Source: Deltaproteobacteria bacterium
Lineage (GTDB): Bacteria; Desulfobacterota; Dissulfuribacteria; Dissulfuribacterales; QOAL01
DNA length: 43,085 bases
NCBI GenBank assembly: GCA_026985565.1
Contig: JALSQG010000085.1
Coordinates: 1-43,085 of the forward strand
Direction: 5' to 3'
Part shown: one piece after another, positions 7,418 to 16,276 of the stretch
Layout: the number at the start of each line of letters is the position of its first letter
Position numbering within the stretch: position 1 is the stretch's first letter
Position numbers and translations under genes: made by a program
The notes under the pieces: generated by a model
Databases searched by the model: none
Told to the model about the DNA's origin: nothing
What the model saw: the letters and a program-made list of their open reading frames with translations, nothing else

Positions 7418-10114
7418 TTAGAAGTTTCCTCCCATGCGAAACTCCCAGTTGCTTTTGTCATCGCCTGGTTTTCTGTCGAAGTTGTATCCCCATTCCACCC
7501 TAAGGGGCCCCATGGGTGAAAGCCACCTGATGCCAGCTCCTGCAGACTTTCTAAGATCTGTAATATCAAAGCCCTCGTCAGTATCCTTGCCCCAGACATT
7601 TCCTACATCAAGAAAAATCACTCCATTAAGGCCCATCTCCTTTAGAAGGGGAAACACCACCTCGCTTTGAACAAAGCCCATGTACTCACCACCAATGCGC
7701 TCGTCCGTGTCTGGATCTCGAGGGCTCACGTCTCCATATTTGTAGCCCCTGATGGAATCGAGCCCTCCGAGAAAGAATCGTTCATAAACAGGAAGTTTTC
7801 CTCCAGGCCCATCTATTACATAACCGGCTCCAAGGCGCAGATGGGCCACGAAGAACCGCCAGATGGGATGGTAGTAACCCACCTCCCCTCTGAATTTCAA
7901 AAAAGAGGCATCGCCACCAAGGATGCCACCTGCGTATTCTATGGAAAAATCACTCTTAAAGCCCCTTGTGGGATTGAAGTAGCGGTTTCTGGTATCATAG
8001 GTAAGCCCGCCGCTTAAGGACCTTGTGGATTTTATGTCAACAGATTCCTGAATGATATATGAAGCATTGTCGTCTATGTCAGACAAATCCGTGTTGTCTA
8101 TACGACCGCCAAAATAGAAACTCAGGTTGTCAGTAAGAGGGTATCCAAATCTAAGTGCCCCGCCTACACTGTCCTTTGTGTAGTCGGAATAGTCATACTG
8201 CCAGTTGTAGAGATCCATTCCGAGAGATAGCCTTGTGTCTTGAAAGTAGGGCTCGAAGAAACTAAGGGAGAATCGCTGGGTGCTTCCTCCGATAATGCCT
8301 TTAAAACTTAGGGTCTGGCCCTTTCCAAGAAAATTTCTCTGGCTTATCTCACCCATCAGTATAAGGTTGTCAACCGAGCTATAGCCTGCACCTATGCTAA
8401 AGGTCCCGGTAGGCCTTTCTTTCACCTTCACGTCCAGGTTCATGTGGGATTCATCCTGGGCAGGCTTTGGCGTAATTTCCACATCCTCAAAATAGCCAAG
8501 GCGCCTTAATCTGTCGTTGCTTGTTTTAAGACCTGTGGCACTAAAGGGCTTTAGCTCCATTACACGAAGCTCTCTTCTTATGACCTTGTCACGTGTCCTG
8601 GTGTTACCTGCGATATTTATCCTGTTGAAGTACACCTTTGGCCCCTTGTTCACCACAAGGGTGATATTTACCACCTTCTTTTCAGGATCCTTTATGATCC
8701 TTGGGTTTATGGTGCAGTGGGCATAACCCTTGTCAGAATACATGTTGGTAAGGCTCATTATGTCCTTTCTAAGGACCTCCTGGCTGAAATAGCTCATGTC
8801 TTTTATCTCAAGGTGGCTAAGAAGCTCATGTTCATCCTTAAAAAGGTCCTGCTCTATGTCTATTTTCCCAACCCCATAGCGCTGACCTTCATGCACAGGA
8901 ATGGTTACGTATATTTCTGCACCCTTTCTCTCCACCTTAGGCTTCCCAACCTTTGCATCCACGTAACCATGGTTGTGATAAAATGCCGTGAGCCTTCCCA
9001 CATCCCGTTCCAGGGCATCCCATTTAAGGATGCCTGCACTTCCCCTTACAAGACCAACTATGTTCCTTATACTTGGCGTCCACCAAGGCTTTTTCTCTGT
9101 AACCTCCATAATGGACTTTAGCTCATCCTGAGAAAATGCCTTAACCCCCTCTATCTTTATAGACTTAATATGGACCTTTTCCCCTTCTGTTATCTCAAAA
9201 ATGACGTCCGCTGCCTGATTCGACACTGGCCTTACTGACACGGCAACCGTTGTCCCTGCATAGCCCTTTTCTGCATAAAGGGCCTTTATCTTTTCTGCGT
9301 TTTCCTGAAGGCTTTTGTCCTTAATGACTGTATAGGGCTTAAGATCCAAGACGTCCCGAATCTTGTCATCTCCAATCTCTTTGTTGCCCTGAAATATGAT
9401 CTTCCTTATTGCAGGTTTCTCCCTAACCAGGAAGGTTACCACCTTGCCCTGGGAGCTGTCCTGTACGTCGACTTCCACATCATCAAAATAACCCATCTTG
9501 TAAATGGATTTGATGTCTTCGGCTATGGTAGAAGGGTCATACACCTGGCCCTTCTGGGTCTTGACGTTTGCAAGGATGGCATCGGTGCCAACCCGTTTGT
9601 TCCCCTCAACGGAAACGTCTGCAATGCGCATTGGAATGGAAAAATCATCGTTTATCTTGATTGCAAGAAGCTTGACAAGATTCCTCAATTTATCTTCTGG
9701 GCCTTGAACGAAGGCTACTAAGGGTTTGACCTCATTAGAGGCACGGCTTGAGATATTAAAATCAAGACTTACCACATCACCAAGTCTCGATATTGTTCCG
9801 TATATTCCATAATCGACACCCTTCTCAGAAAGGGCCTTTCTAACCTGGGCAGGATCCTTGGGTATGATCCCACTAAAAAAGACCTGGTGTCCCTTTGCCT
9901 CAAGCTCCGATCCAAGAAGCTCCCTTACCTTCATCACAAGCTCGCTACCACTTCCGGGGCCGATATACGAAGGCATGAAAACAAGTATGACAGATGGGGG
10001 GGCGAATTGCTGATCCGAATCCTTAGCAGCATGAACAACAGAAGAACCCAGCAAGATCGGCAAATATACAGAAAAAAGAAGCAGCCAGGCAAAAGTAGCT
10101 TTTTTTAGACGCAT
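7418..10114 (-). CDS. bamA: outer membrane protein assembly factor BamA with an additional N-terminal domain before POTRA1
   Basis: Signal peptide, five POTRA-like repeats, VRGYRF-like FFLGGLDSIRGYKYGD, C-terminal beta-barrel ending in Phe. Start likely ATG 10114 (MRLKKATFAW). Confidence 0.93.
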   Translation of the reverse strand: MRLKKATFAWLLLFSVYLPILLGSSVVHAAKDSDQQFAPPSVILVFMPSYIGPGSGSELVMKVRELLGSELEAKGHQVFFSGIIPKDPAQVRKALSEKGVDYGIYGTISRLGDVVSLDFNISSRASNEVKPLVAFVQGPEDKLRNLVKLLAIKINDDFSIPMRIADVSVEGNKRVGTDAILANVKTQKGQVYDPSTIAEDIKSIYKMGYFDDVEVDVQDSSQGKVVTFLVREKPAIRKIIFQGNKEIGDDKIRDVLDLKPYTVIKDKSLQENAEKIKALYAEKGYAGTTVAVSVRPVSNQAADVIFEITEGEKVHIKSIKIEGVKAFSQDELKSIMEVTEKKPWWTPSIRNIVGLVRGSAGILKWDALERDVGRLTAFYHNHGYVDAKVGKPKVERKGAEIYVTIPVHEGQRYGVGKIDIEQDLFKDEHELLSHLEIKDMSYFSQEVLRKDIMSLTNMYSDKGYAHCTINPRIIKDPEKKVVNITLVVNKGPKVYFNRINIAGNTRTRDKVIRRELRVMELKPFSATGLKTSNDRLRRLGYFEDVEITPKPAQDESHMNLDVKVKERPTGTFSIGAGYSSVDNLILMGEISQRNFLGKGQTLSFKGIIGGSTQRFSLSFFEPYFQDTRLSLGMDLYNWQYDYSDYTKDSVGGALRFGYPLTDNLSFYFGGRIDNTDLSDIDDNASYIIQESVDIKSTRSLSGGLTYDTRNRYFNPTRGFKSDFSIEYAGGILGGDASFLKFRGEVGYYHPIWRFFVAHLRLGAGYVIDGPGGKLPVYERFFLGGLDSIRGYKYGDVSPRDPDTDERIGGEYMGFVQSEVVFPLLKEMGLNGVIFLDVGNVWGKDTDEGFDITDLRKSAGAGIRWLSPMGPLRVEWGYNFDRKPGDDKSNWEFRMGGNF

Positions 10115-10115
10115 C

Positions 10116-10808
10116 TTAAGCTGCCTCATCCATTACGAAATCTGCAAGGCCCTCTTTTGGAATCTCAAAGGCCTTTCCTGCCTTAAGCCCTATGCAACGA
10201 TCCGTCATAGAGGCAAGATTGAGATTATGGGTTACTATGACAAGGGCTGCCTTTACCTCCTGCCTGATCTTGAAAAGCAATTTGGCAACCTTTTGACCAC
10301 TTTTTTCATCGAGATTGCCTGTTGGCTCATCTGCCAATATCAGGCGTGGATTTCGAACAAGTGCCCTGGCAAGGGCCACCCGCTGCTGTTCACCTCCAGA
10401 AAGCTTCTTCACATTAAGCTCCTCTTTTCCCCCAAGTCCAAGGTACTCCAAAAGCTCTATAGCCCTGTCTTTTGCCTCATCTGTGCCGTTACCTGCCAAG
10501 AGACAGGGCATCATAACATTTTCCAAACAGTTGAATTCTGGCAGTAGATGGTGAAACTGAAACACAAAACCGATCTCTTTGTTTCTAAAGGATGAAAGTT
10601 TTTTGTCTGGCCAGGAAAAGACATCCTTGGAAAAATGGAGGATTGTTCCACTTGTTGGACGGTCGAGGGTTCCAATAAGATGAAGCAAGGTTGTCTTTCC
10701 AACCCCTGAAGCACCTACTATGGAAACGGATTCGTCCTGGTGAAAGGTGCATGAAAGTCCATCGAGTACCACAAGGGATTTACCATCCAGGTCATAGGCC
10801 TTTTTCAA
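10116..10808 (-). CDS. lolD: lipoprotein-releasing system ATP-binding protein LolD; start codon uncertain and may lie upstream
   Basis: [76 protein letters not shown]. Confidence 0.88.
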   Translation of the reverse strand: MKKAYDLDGKSLVVLDGLSCTFHQDESVSIVGASGVGKTTLLHLIGTLDRPTSGTILHFSKDVFSWPDKKLSSFRNKEIGFVFQFHHLLPEFNCLENVMMPCLLAGNGTDEAKDRAIELLEYLGLGGKEELNVKKLSGGEQQRVALARALVRNPRLILADEPTGNLDEKSGQKVAKLLFKIRQEVKAALVIVTHNLNLASMTDRCIGLKAGKAFEIPKEGLADFVMDEAA

Positions 10809-10945
10809 GGATTTGACCTCTACTGCCGCCTTGCCCTTTGGTTGCGTTATGGCTAAAGCCTCCCTTCAACAAGGTTGAAAATACTGAAATACTATGGATC
10901 GCTGACAGTGATAACAAATATAGCTGCTGCAATCAAGTTTGGAAT

Positions 10946-12682
10946 TTAAAAGTCAGGCAGGTCAGAGATTGCCGCCTTGGCCTTGTAAAATTTTCTACGT
11001 ATGCGCCGCCTGTCCGCCTTGTCCTTAGCCTTTTTAAGTGAATGGGCATACTGTTTGACAGCCTTTTTAAACTCCTGTTTGGCAAAATAGACATCACCAA
11101 GATGCTCTGATATTATCGGGTCATCTGGCACGAGCAAGTTTGCCTTTTTAAGATATCTCAGGGCCTTGCCAAATTCCTTCTTCTTGAAGTAAAGCCAACC
11201 GAGACTATCGAGCACAAAGCCATCCTTTGAAGATAGTCCCACTGCCTTTTTAAGAAGCCTTTCTGCCTCATCGAGATTTGTTCCAAGCTCAGCATAGGTA
11301 TAACCTATGTAGTTGAGGGCAGGTACATATTCTGGATCAAACTTCAAAATGGCCTTGGCATGATCTATTGCCTTTTTCTTATGTCCAAGCTTATCAAGAA
11401 GCATGACAAGGCTCATGATGAGCGCCTTGTTTTTGGGATTCTGTCTTATGCCCTCTTTCAGCGACTCCACTGCCTCTTTGTTCTTTCCGTTCTTCTCATA
11501 TACGGTTGAAAGGGCGGTGTAGAGATCAACCCTGTCCGGCTTTTTTGCAATTGCGCTTTTTAGAAGGGAAACGGCCTTTTTGATCTTCCCCTCTTTCTGG
11601 AGAAGTCTCGATAGCCTTATGACCGCATCAATGCCTGTTTCGCTGTCAATGGGTATTGAAAAGTAAACCCTTTTTGCATCCGACTTCCTGCCAAGCCTTT
11701 CAAGTGCAAGACCGAGATAAAAGTTTACCTGTGCATTGTCTTTTAGATGCTTCTTAAGGTTTCTTAGGATGTCCAGGGCCTCTTTTGGCCTATCCAACTG
11801 AAGGAGGATCAAGGCAAGCCTAAACTGCACATTTGAGTCAGAGCCTGCAACCTTCTTAAGTATCTCTATCTGCTTAAGGGCCTCTTTTTGTCTACCGTTT
11901 TCGAGAAAAAGCAGCAGAAGCCTCTGCCTTGCCTTTATGTTGTCGTGCTGCCTGAGGAGAACAGATTGATATGTATCAATGGCCTTTTCTATCTGACCTT
12001 TTCTCTCGTACACATCGGCCAACTCAAAGAGGGCTGGGGTGAAGAAGCCGTTTTTTTCAAGGGCCTTTTGAAAGTAGCCTTCAGCCTCTTGGTATTTCTC
12101 CTTGTCCTTGGCTATCTTGCCAAGAAAGTAGTAAGCCATGAAGGCCTTGTCGCTGTCTGAGCGTACAACCCTATTGAGAATGGCCTCTGCCTTGTCATAT
12201 TCGTTGTTTTCAGCAAAAAGGGTTCCAAGAACAAGCAGGGCCTGATAGTTACTTGGATCTTTGGACGTCACCTGCTCCAAGACCTCTATGGCGTCTTTGG
12301 TCTTGTTTTCATGAATAAATATCTTGGACAGAAGCAGCAGAAGGTCTTCATCATCTGGATCGAGCTCCAATGCCCTTTGGATCCATTTCTTTGCATCATC
12401 AAGTTTACCAAGCCTTATTGATACCTTTGCCAAGGCCTTTAGCACTTCTATGGAGTTTGGATCAAGCTCGTATGCCTTCTCATACCACGTGCTCGCCTTT
12501 AGCAGGTTTCCATCAAGCTCTTCTTTAAGCCCCATCATGTATGCGGTATACGATCCGGACCTTGACTCAAGGGGTGTTGACATAACAGGTCCACACGACA
12601 ACATACCAACGAACATGAAGATTAGGGCGACACGCATAAAAAGATTCCCAGTATTGTACTTTTGGTAATAAGATTGTTTCAT
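10946..12682 (-). CDS. tetratricopeptide-repeat protein, probable lipoprotein
   Basis: Multiple TPR units (e.g. LDDAKKWIQRALELDPDDEDLLLLLSKIFIHENKTKDAIEVLEQ); hydrophobic N-terminus with lipobox-like MLSC. Confidence 0.88.
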   Translation of the reverse strand: MKQSYYQKYNTGNLFMRVALIFMFVGMLSCGPVMSTPLESRSGSYTAYMMGLKEELDGNLLKASTWYEKAYELDPNSIEVLKALAKVSIRLGKLDDAKKWIQRALELDPDDEDLLLLLSKIFIHENKTKDAIEVLEQVTSKDPSNYQALLVLGTLFAENNEYDKAEAILNRVVRSDSDKAFMAYYFLGKIAKDKEKYQEAEGYFQKALEKNGFFTPALFELADVYERKGQIEKAIDTYQSVLLRQHDNIKARQRLLLLFLENGRQKEALKQIEILKKVAGSDSNVQFRLALILLQLDRPKEALDILRNLKKHLKDNAQVNFYLGLALERLGRKSDAKRVYFSIPIDSETGIDAVIRLSRLLQKEGKIKKAVSLLKSAIAKKPDRVDLYTALSTVYEKNGKNKEAVESLKEGIRQNPKNKALIMSLVMLLDKLGHKKKAIDHAKAILKFDPEYVPALNYIGYTYAELGTNLDEAERLLKKAVGLSSKDGFVLDSLGWLYFKKKEFGKALRYLKKANLLVPDDPIISEHLGDVYFAKQEFKKAVKQYAHSLKKAKDKADRRRIRRKFYKAKAAISDLPDF

Positions 12683-12694
12683 AACGTCACTTGA

Positions 12695-13678
12695 TTATGT
12701 CGCAGAATACGTATCGGGAACAACGTCAGGAAGGCTCTTTTCAAGAAACTTACCAAGCTTTTTCTTGAGACGGGACTCTATCTGGCGTACCCGTTCCCTG
12801 GATACGCCAAACATCTGCCCTATCTCTTGCAAGGTTTTTGGCTCCTCTGCAAGTAACCTTTCCTTGAATATGATCTTTTCCCTGTCTTTAAGAGTGGATG
12901 CAAACTCCTCAAGCTTCTCCTTTAGTTTTTCATTTACCTCCTGCTTTGCAACAACTGCCTCTATCGCTGGCCCCTTGCTGGGAAGAAAGTCCATATAGCT
13001 GTCTTCTGAATCATGCTTAATGGGAGCATCCAGTGACACCTCCCAAGAACCCATGCGCTGTTCCATATCTATAACGTCCTGCTCAGACACGTTTAGTCTC
13101 TTGGAAATAAGCTTTGGTACCGGCTCAAACCCAAGGGCCCTAAGACTCTCCTTTTCCTTGTTGAGATTGTAGAACAGTTTCCTTTGGGCCTGGGTGGTAC
13201 CTATCTTTACCAGCCTCCAGTTGTCCATTATGAACTTTAGGATGTATGCCTTTATCCAGAAAGATGCATAGTAAGAAAACTTTACTCCCTTGTACGGATT
13301 GAACTTCTTGATTGCATGCATCAACCCTACATTTCCTTCCTGTACAAGATCCAGAAAGTTTTGCATCCAGAATTTTTGAAAATCCAGGGCTATCTTCACT
13401 ACGAGGCGCAGATTCGATGTGGCGATCTTGTGTGCAAGGGCTGGATCCCTTGTCTCATAATAGGCCTTGGTTATTGCCTCTTCCTCCTCCCTTGAAAGAA
13501 GCGGATACTTGTTGATCTGAGCAAGATAGTGCTGAAGCGTGTCTGCCTCAAAAGGGATAATTTCCTTTGGGTTATTAACAGCAGGCACACTTGAGACAGA
13601 TGAGGCCTTTTTCTTTCTTCCCCTTGGTCTGCCAGGCCCCTTTTTCCTCTTTGATTTCTTCGCTTTTTTTTCTGTCAT
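12695..13678 (-). CDS. rpoH: RNA polymerase sigma-32-type (RpoH) sigma factor with a Lys/Arg-rich N-terminal extension
   Basis: LRLVVKIALDFQKFW...LDLVQEGNVGLMHAIKKFNPYKGVKFSYYASFWIKAYI (region 2); C-terminal LKDREKIIFKERLLAEEPKTLQEIGQMFGVSRERVRQIESRLKKKL (region 4). Confidence 0.9.
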   Translation of the reverse strand: MTEKKAKKSKRKKGPGRPRGRKKKASSVSSVPAVNNPKEIIPFEADTLQHYLAQINKYPLLSREEEEAITKAYYETRDPALAHKIATSNLRLVVKIALDFQKFWMQNFLDLVQEGNVGLMHAIKKFNPYKGVKFSYYASFWIKAYILKFIMDNWRLVKIGTTQAQRKLFYNLNKEKESLRALGFEPVPKLISKRLNVSEQDVIDMEQRMGSWEVSLDAPIKHDSEDSYMDFLPSKGPAIEAVVAKQEVNEKLKEKLEEFASTLKDREKIIFKERLLAEEPKTLQEIGQMFGVSRERVRQIESRLKKKLGKFLEKSLPDVVPDTYSAT

Positions 13679-13690
13679 ACGGTTATGTTG

Positions 13691-14242
13691 TCAAAGCCTC
13701 GCAAGAATACCCTTGTTAACTTCTTCCATCTTCTCACTTCCTTCAAGCCGTTCCACCAGTCTAAGGGCAAACTCCAGAGCCGTACCTGGAGCCTGACTTG
13801 TAACAAGAAGACCATCTTCAACCACGCGGTCTTGTGAAAGGTTGGAATTTTTCACTGCCTGCCTGCAAACCGGATGACAGGTTATCTGTCTACCCTTACT
13901 GAGACCGTGTCTGTCAAGAACCGTTGGAGCAGCACATATGGCACCGACCATGCGGCCACCTTGTAGCTGTCTTTTCAACATGTCAACCACACGCTCATCC
14001 TTTGCAAGGGTCTCTGTGCTGTCAAGACCTCCTGGCAATATTACAAGATCGAATCTTTCATCCCTTATCTCATCAAGGGTGGTATCTGGAACGATTTTGA
14101 CGTCCCTTGCCGAAGGGACAGGGGCCGAATCAAGGCCGGCTATCTTTATGTCAATACCAGCCCTTCTGAGTATATCCACTACAGCGACAGCCTCCAATTC
14201 TTCATAACCTGGCGCAAGTATAATGACTGCCTTCTTAGACAT
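13691..14242 (-). CDS. DJ-1/PfpI family protein
   Basis: KKAVIILAPGYEELEAVAVVDILRRAGI, LPGG, MVGAICAAPTVL with the conserved Cys elbow. Track ORF starts 14275; MSKKAVIIL at 14242 is the likely start. Confidence 0.88.
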   Translation of the reverse strand: MSKKAVIILAPGYEELEAVAVVDILRRAGIDIKIAGLDSAPVPSARDVKIVPDTTLDEIRDERFDLVILPGGLDSTETLAKDERVVDMLKRQLQGGRMVGAICAAPTVLDRHGLSKGRQITCHPVCRQAVKNSNLSQDRVVEDGLLVTSQAPGTALEFALRLVERLEGSEKMEEVNKGILARL

Positions 14243-14407
14243 CCTGACCTCCGCAAAAAAGCCTTTGATTTTCACTCAAATCCAAAACGTCCAACAAATA
14301 CTTCTTGAAGCCAACTGGAAAAACACTATCTTTATTTATTCCAGGTACCTGTTGAAACCGTTGATAGTTTCAAATTCTATAATATTTGGGACCATATTAC
14401 AAACCCT

Positions 14408-15808
14408 ATGACAACGCCAACATACACGGAAAGTAAATACAAGCCAAAGGTTGCCCTTATTGGACGCCCAAATGTGGGGAAATCCTCCCTTTTCAACAGA
14501 CTTACCCGTTCAAAAAAGGCATTGGTGGCAGAAAGGGCCGGTTTGACAAGAGACAGGCGCTATGCTGACATATCCGTGGACTTACACCAGTTTATATTGA
14601 TCGATACTGGAGGAATAGGCACTGACCTAAGTGATCCTTTGGCCAAAAACGTGGTGAAACAGACCCTGCAGGCCATAAACGAGGCAGATGTTCTTATCAT
14701 CATCTTTGACGCGGAACATGGATTGACCCCTGATGACATGGAACTGCTAAACCTTGTAAGAAGGTCCCAGAAACCCTTTCTTGCAGTTGTGAACAAGATA
14801 GACTCAAGTGAAAGAACGGTAGCAATGGCAGACTTTTATGAAACCGGACTTGATGATCTTTTGGATGTATCTGCCAAAACCGGACACGGCCTTGGAAATC
14901 TAAAAGAAAATATTGCCAAAGCCCTTTCAAGCCTTGTTGGCCACGACAAAGGAACGACGCATGGATTTCATGAGGAGGCTGAAAAACAAGCTGAATCTTT
15001 CGCCCATTGCGAGACTGTGCCCATACGAGTTGCCATAATTGGAAGGCCAAATGTGGGCAAGTCTTCCATCCTCAACAAAATAGTTGGCGAAGAAAGGATG
15101 GTTGTCTCTGATATTCCAGGCACCACACGGGATTCCATTGACTCGCTTGTAGAAAGAAATGGTTTTAGGCCCCTTGTTTTCATAGACACGGCAGGAGTAA
15201 GAAGGAAATCGAGGGTGAAAGACAAGATAGAAAAATTCAGTATCATGAAATCCCTTGATTCCATAAAGGAAAGCGATATATGCCTTTGCGTCTTTGATGC
15301 AACAGAAGGGATAACGGATCAGGACAAAAGGCTTGTTGGCTATACGGCAGATATGGGAAAGGGTTGCATAACCGTTTTCAACAAGTGGGACCTTGTTAAA
15401 GGAGACCCAAAAAGAAGGCGCATGCTTAATGAAGAGGCAAAATTTTTCAGAAAACTCATGCCCTATGCGCCACACATAAATATTTCTGCCCTGACAGGGA
15501 AAAATGTTGACAAGATTTTTCCCATGATCCATCAGGTATACAAGGACTTCACCTACAAGGAGACAACGGGAAAACTGAACAGGCTACTAAGGCAGGCGCT
15601 ACTTAAAAGGAATCCACCTGTCACAAAGGGACACTATCTAAAACTCTACTATGTCACCCAGACTGGTACCAGGCCACCAACCTTTACATTCTTTGCCAAC
15701 TATCCCGAGCTCTTTCCAACTCATTACAAAAGATTTCTGGGGAATTTTTTCAGACAGTCATTAAACATATCAACCACACCGGTAAAAATAGTGTTGAGGG
15801 CAAGATAG
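14408..15808 (+). CDS. der: ribosome biogenesis GTPase Der (EngA), tandem G domains
   Basis: Two G1 motifs GRPNVGKSSLFN and GRPNVGKSSILN, KH-like C-terminal domain. Confidence 0.96.
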   Translation: MTTPTYTESKYKPKVALIGRPNVGKSSLFNRLTRSKKALVAERAGLTRDRRYADISVDLHQFILIDTGGIGTDLSDPLAKNVVKQTLQAINEADVLIIIFDAEHGLTPDDMELLNLVRRSQKPFLAVVNKIDSSERTVAMADFYETGLDDLLDVSAKTGHGLGNLKENIAKALSSLVGHDKGTTHGFHEEAEKQAESFAHCETVPIRVAIIGRPNVGKSSILNKIVGEERMVVSDIPGTTRDSIDSLVERNGFRPLVFIDTAGVRRKSRVKDKIEKFSIMKSLDSIKESDICLCVFDATEGITDQDKRLVGYTADMGKGCITVFNKWDLVKGDPKRRRMLNEEAKFFRKLMPYAPHINISALTGKNVDKIFPMIHQVYKDFTYKETTGKLNRLLRQALLKRNPPVTKGHYLKLYYVTQTGTRPPTFTFFANYPELFPTHYKRFLGNFFRQSLNISTTPVKIVLRAR

Positions 15809-16276
15809 ATGGCAAATATCGTAAAAATAAAAGGAAAACCAGTTGGAATCTTTGGACTCGAGCTTGCTCTTGGCAAGGTTCGTTCTGACGTGGAAAAGGG
15901 CGTAATTACAAAGGAGCAGGCCCCCGAGGCCCTTTTGAAAGTTGTTGAGAAGAAAAATTACATCCCTGAAGCCAGCAGAAAAGAGTATCTTTTGGCCTTT
16001 GGACGGCTTCTTTCCCAACAAGAATCAAAAGATGACCACCTTGAAATCAGGATACTTGGGCCAGGCTGCGTCGGCTGTAACAACATGGAAAAACTCGTCC
16101 TTGAAATACTTTCTGAAAGAAAGATGGCAGCAGACATATTTCATGTAACAGACAGGGATGAGATACATCGATATGGCGTCAGCAAGACCCCTGCTCTTAT
16201 GATAAACGGTAAGATTGTTAGCGAGGGGCCAATACCATCCAAGGCCCAGATAGAGATGTGGCTGTTGGATGCATGA
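15809..16276 (+). CDS. two-domain protein: small conserved N-terminal domain plus thioredoxin-fold (redox-active disulfide) domain
   Basis: C-terminal LEIRILGPGCVGCNNMEKLVLEILSERKMAADIFHVTDRDEIHRYGVSKTPALMINGKIVSEG: CxxC, cis-Pro (TPALMINGK) thioredoxin-like; N-terminal KPVGIFGLELALGKV...EKKNYIPEASRKEY. Confidence 0.8.
   Translation: MANIVKIKGKPVGIFGLELALGKVRSDVEKGVITKEQAPEALLKVVEKKNYIPEASRKEYLLAFGRLLSQQESKDDHLEIRILGPGCVGCNNMEKLVLEILSERKMAADIFHVTDRDEIHRYGVSKTPALMINGKIVSEGPIPSKAQIEMWLLDA

Noticed and set aside
14927-15532. 201-aa minus-strand ORF
   Set aside because: Antisense shadow of der.
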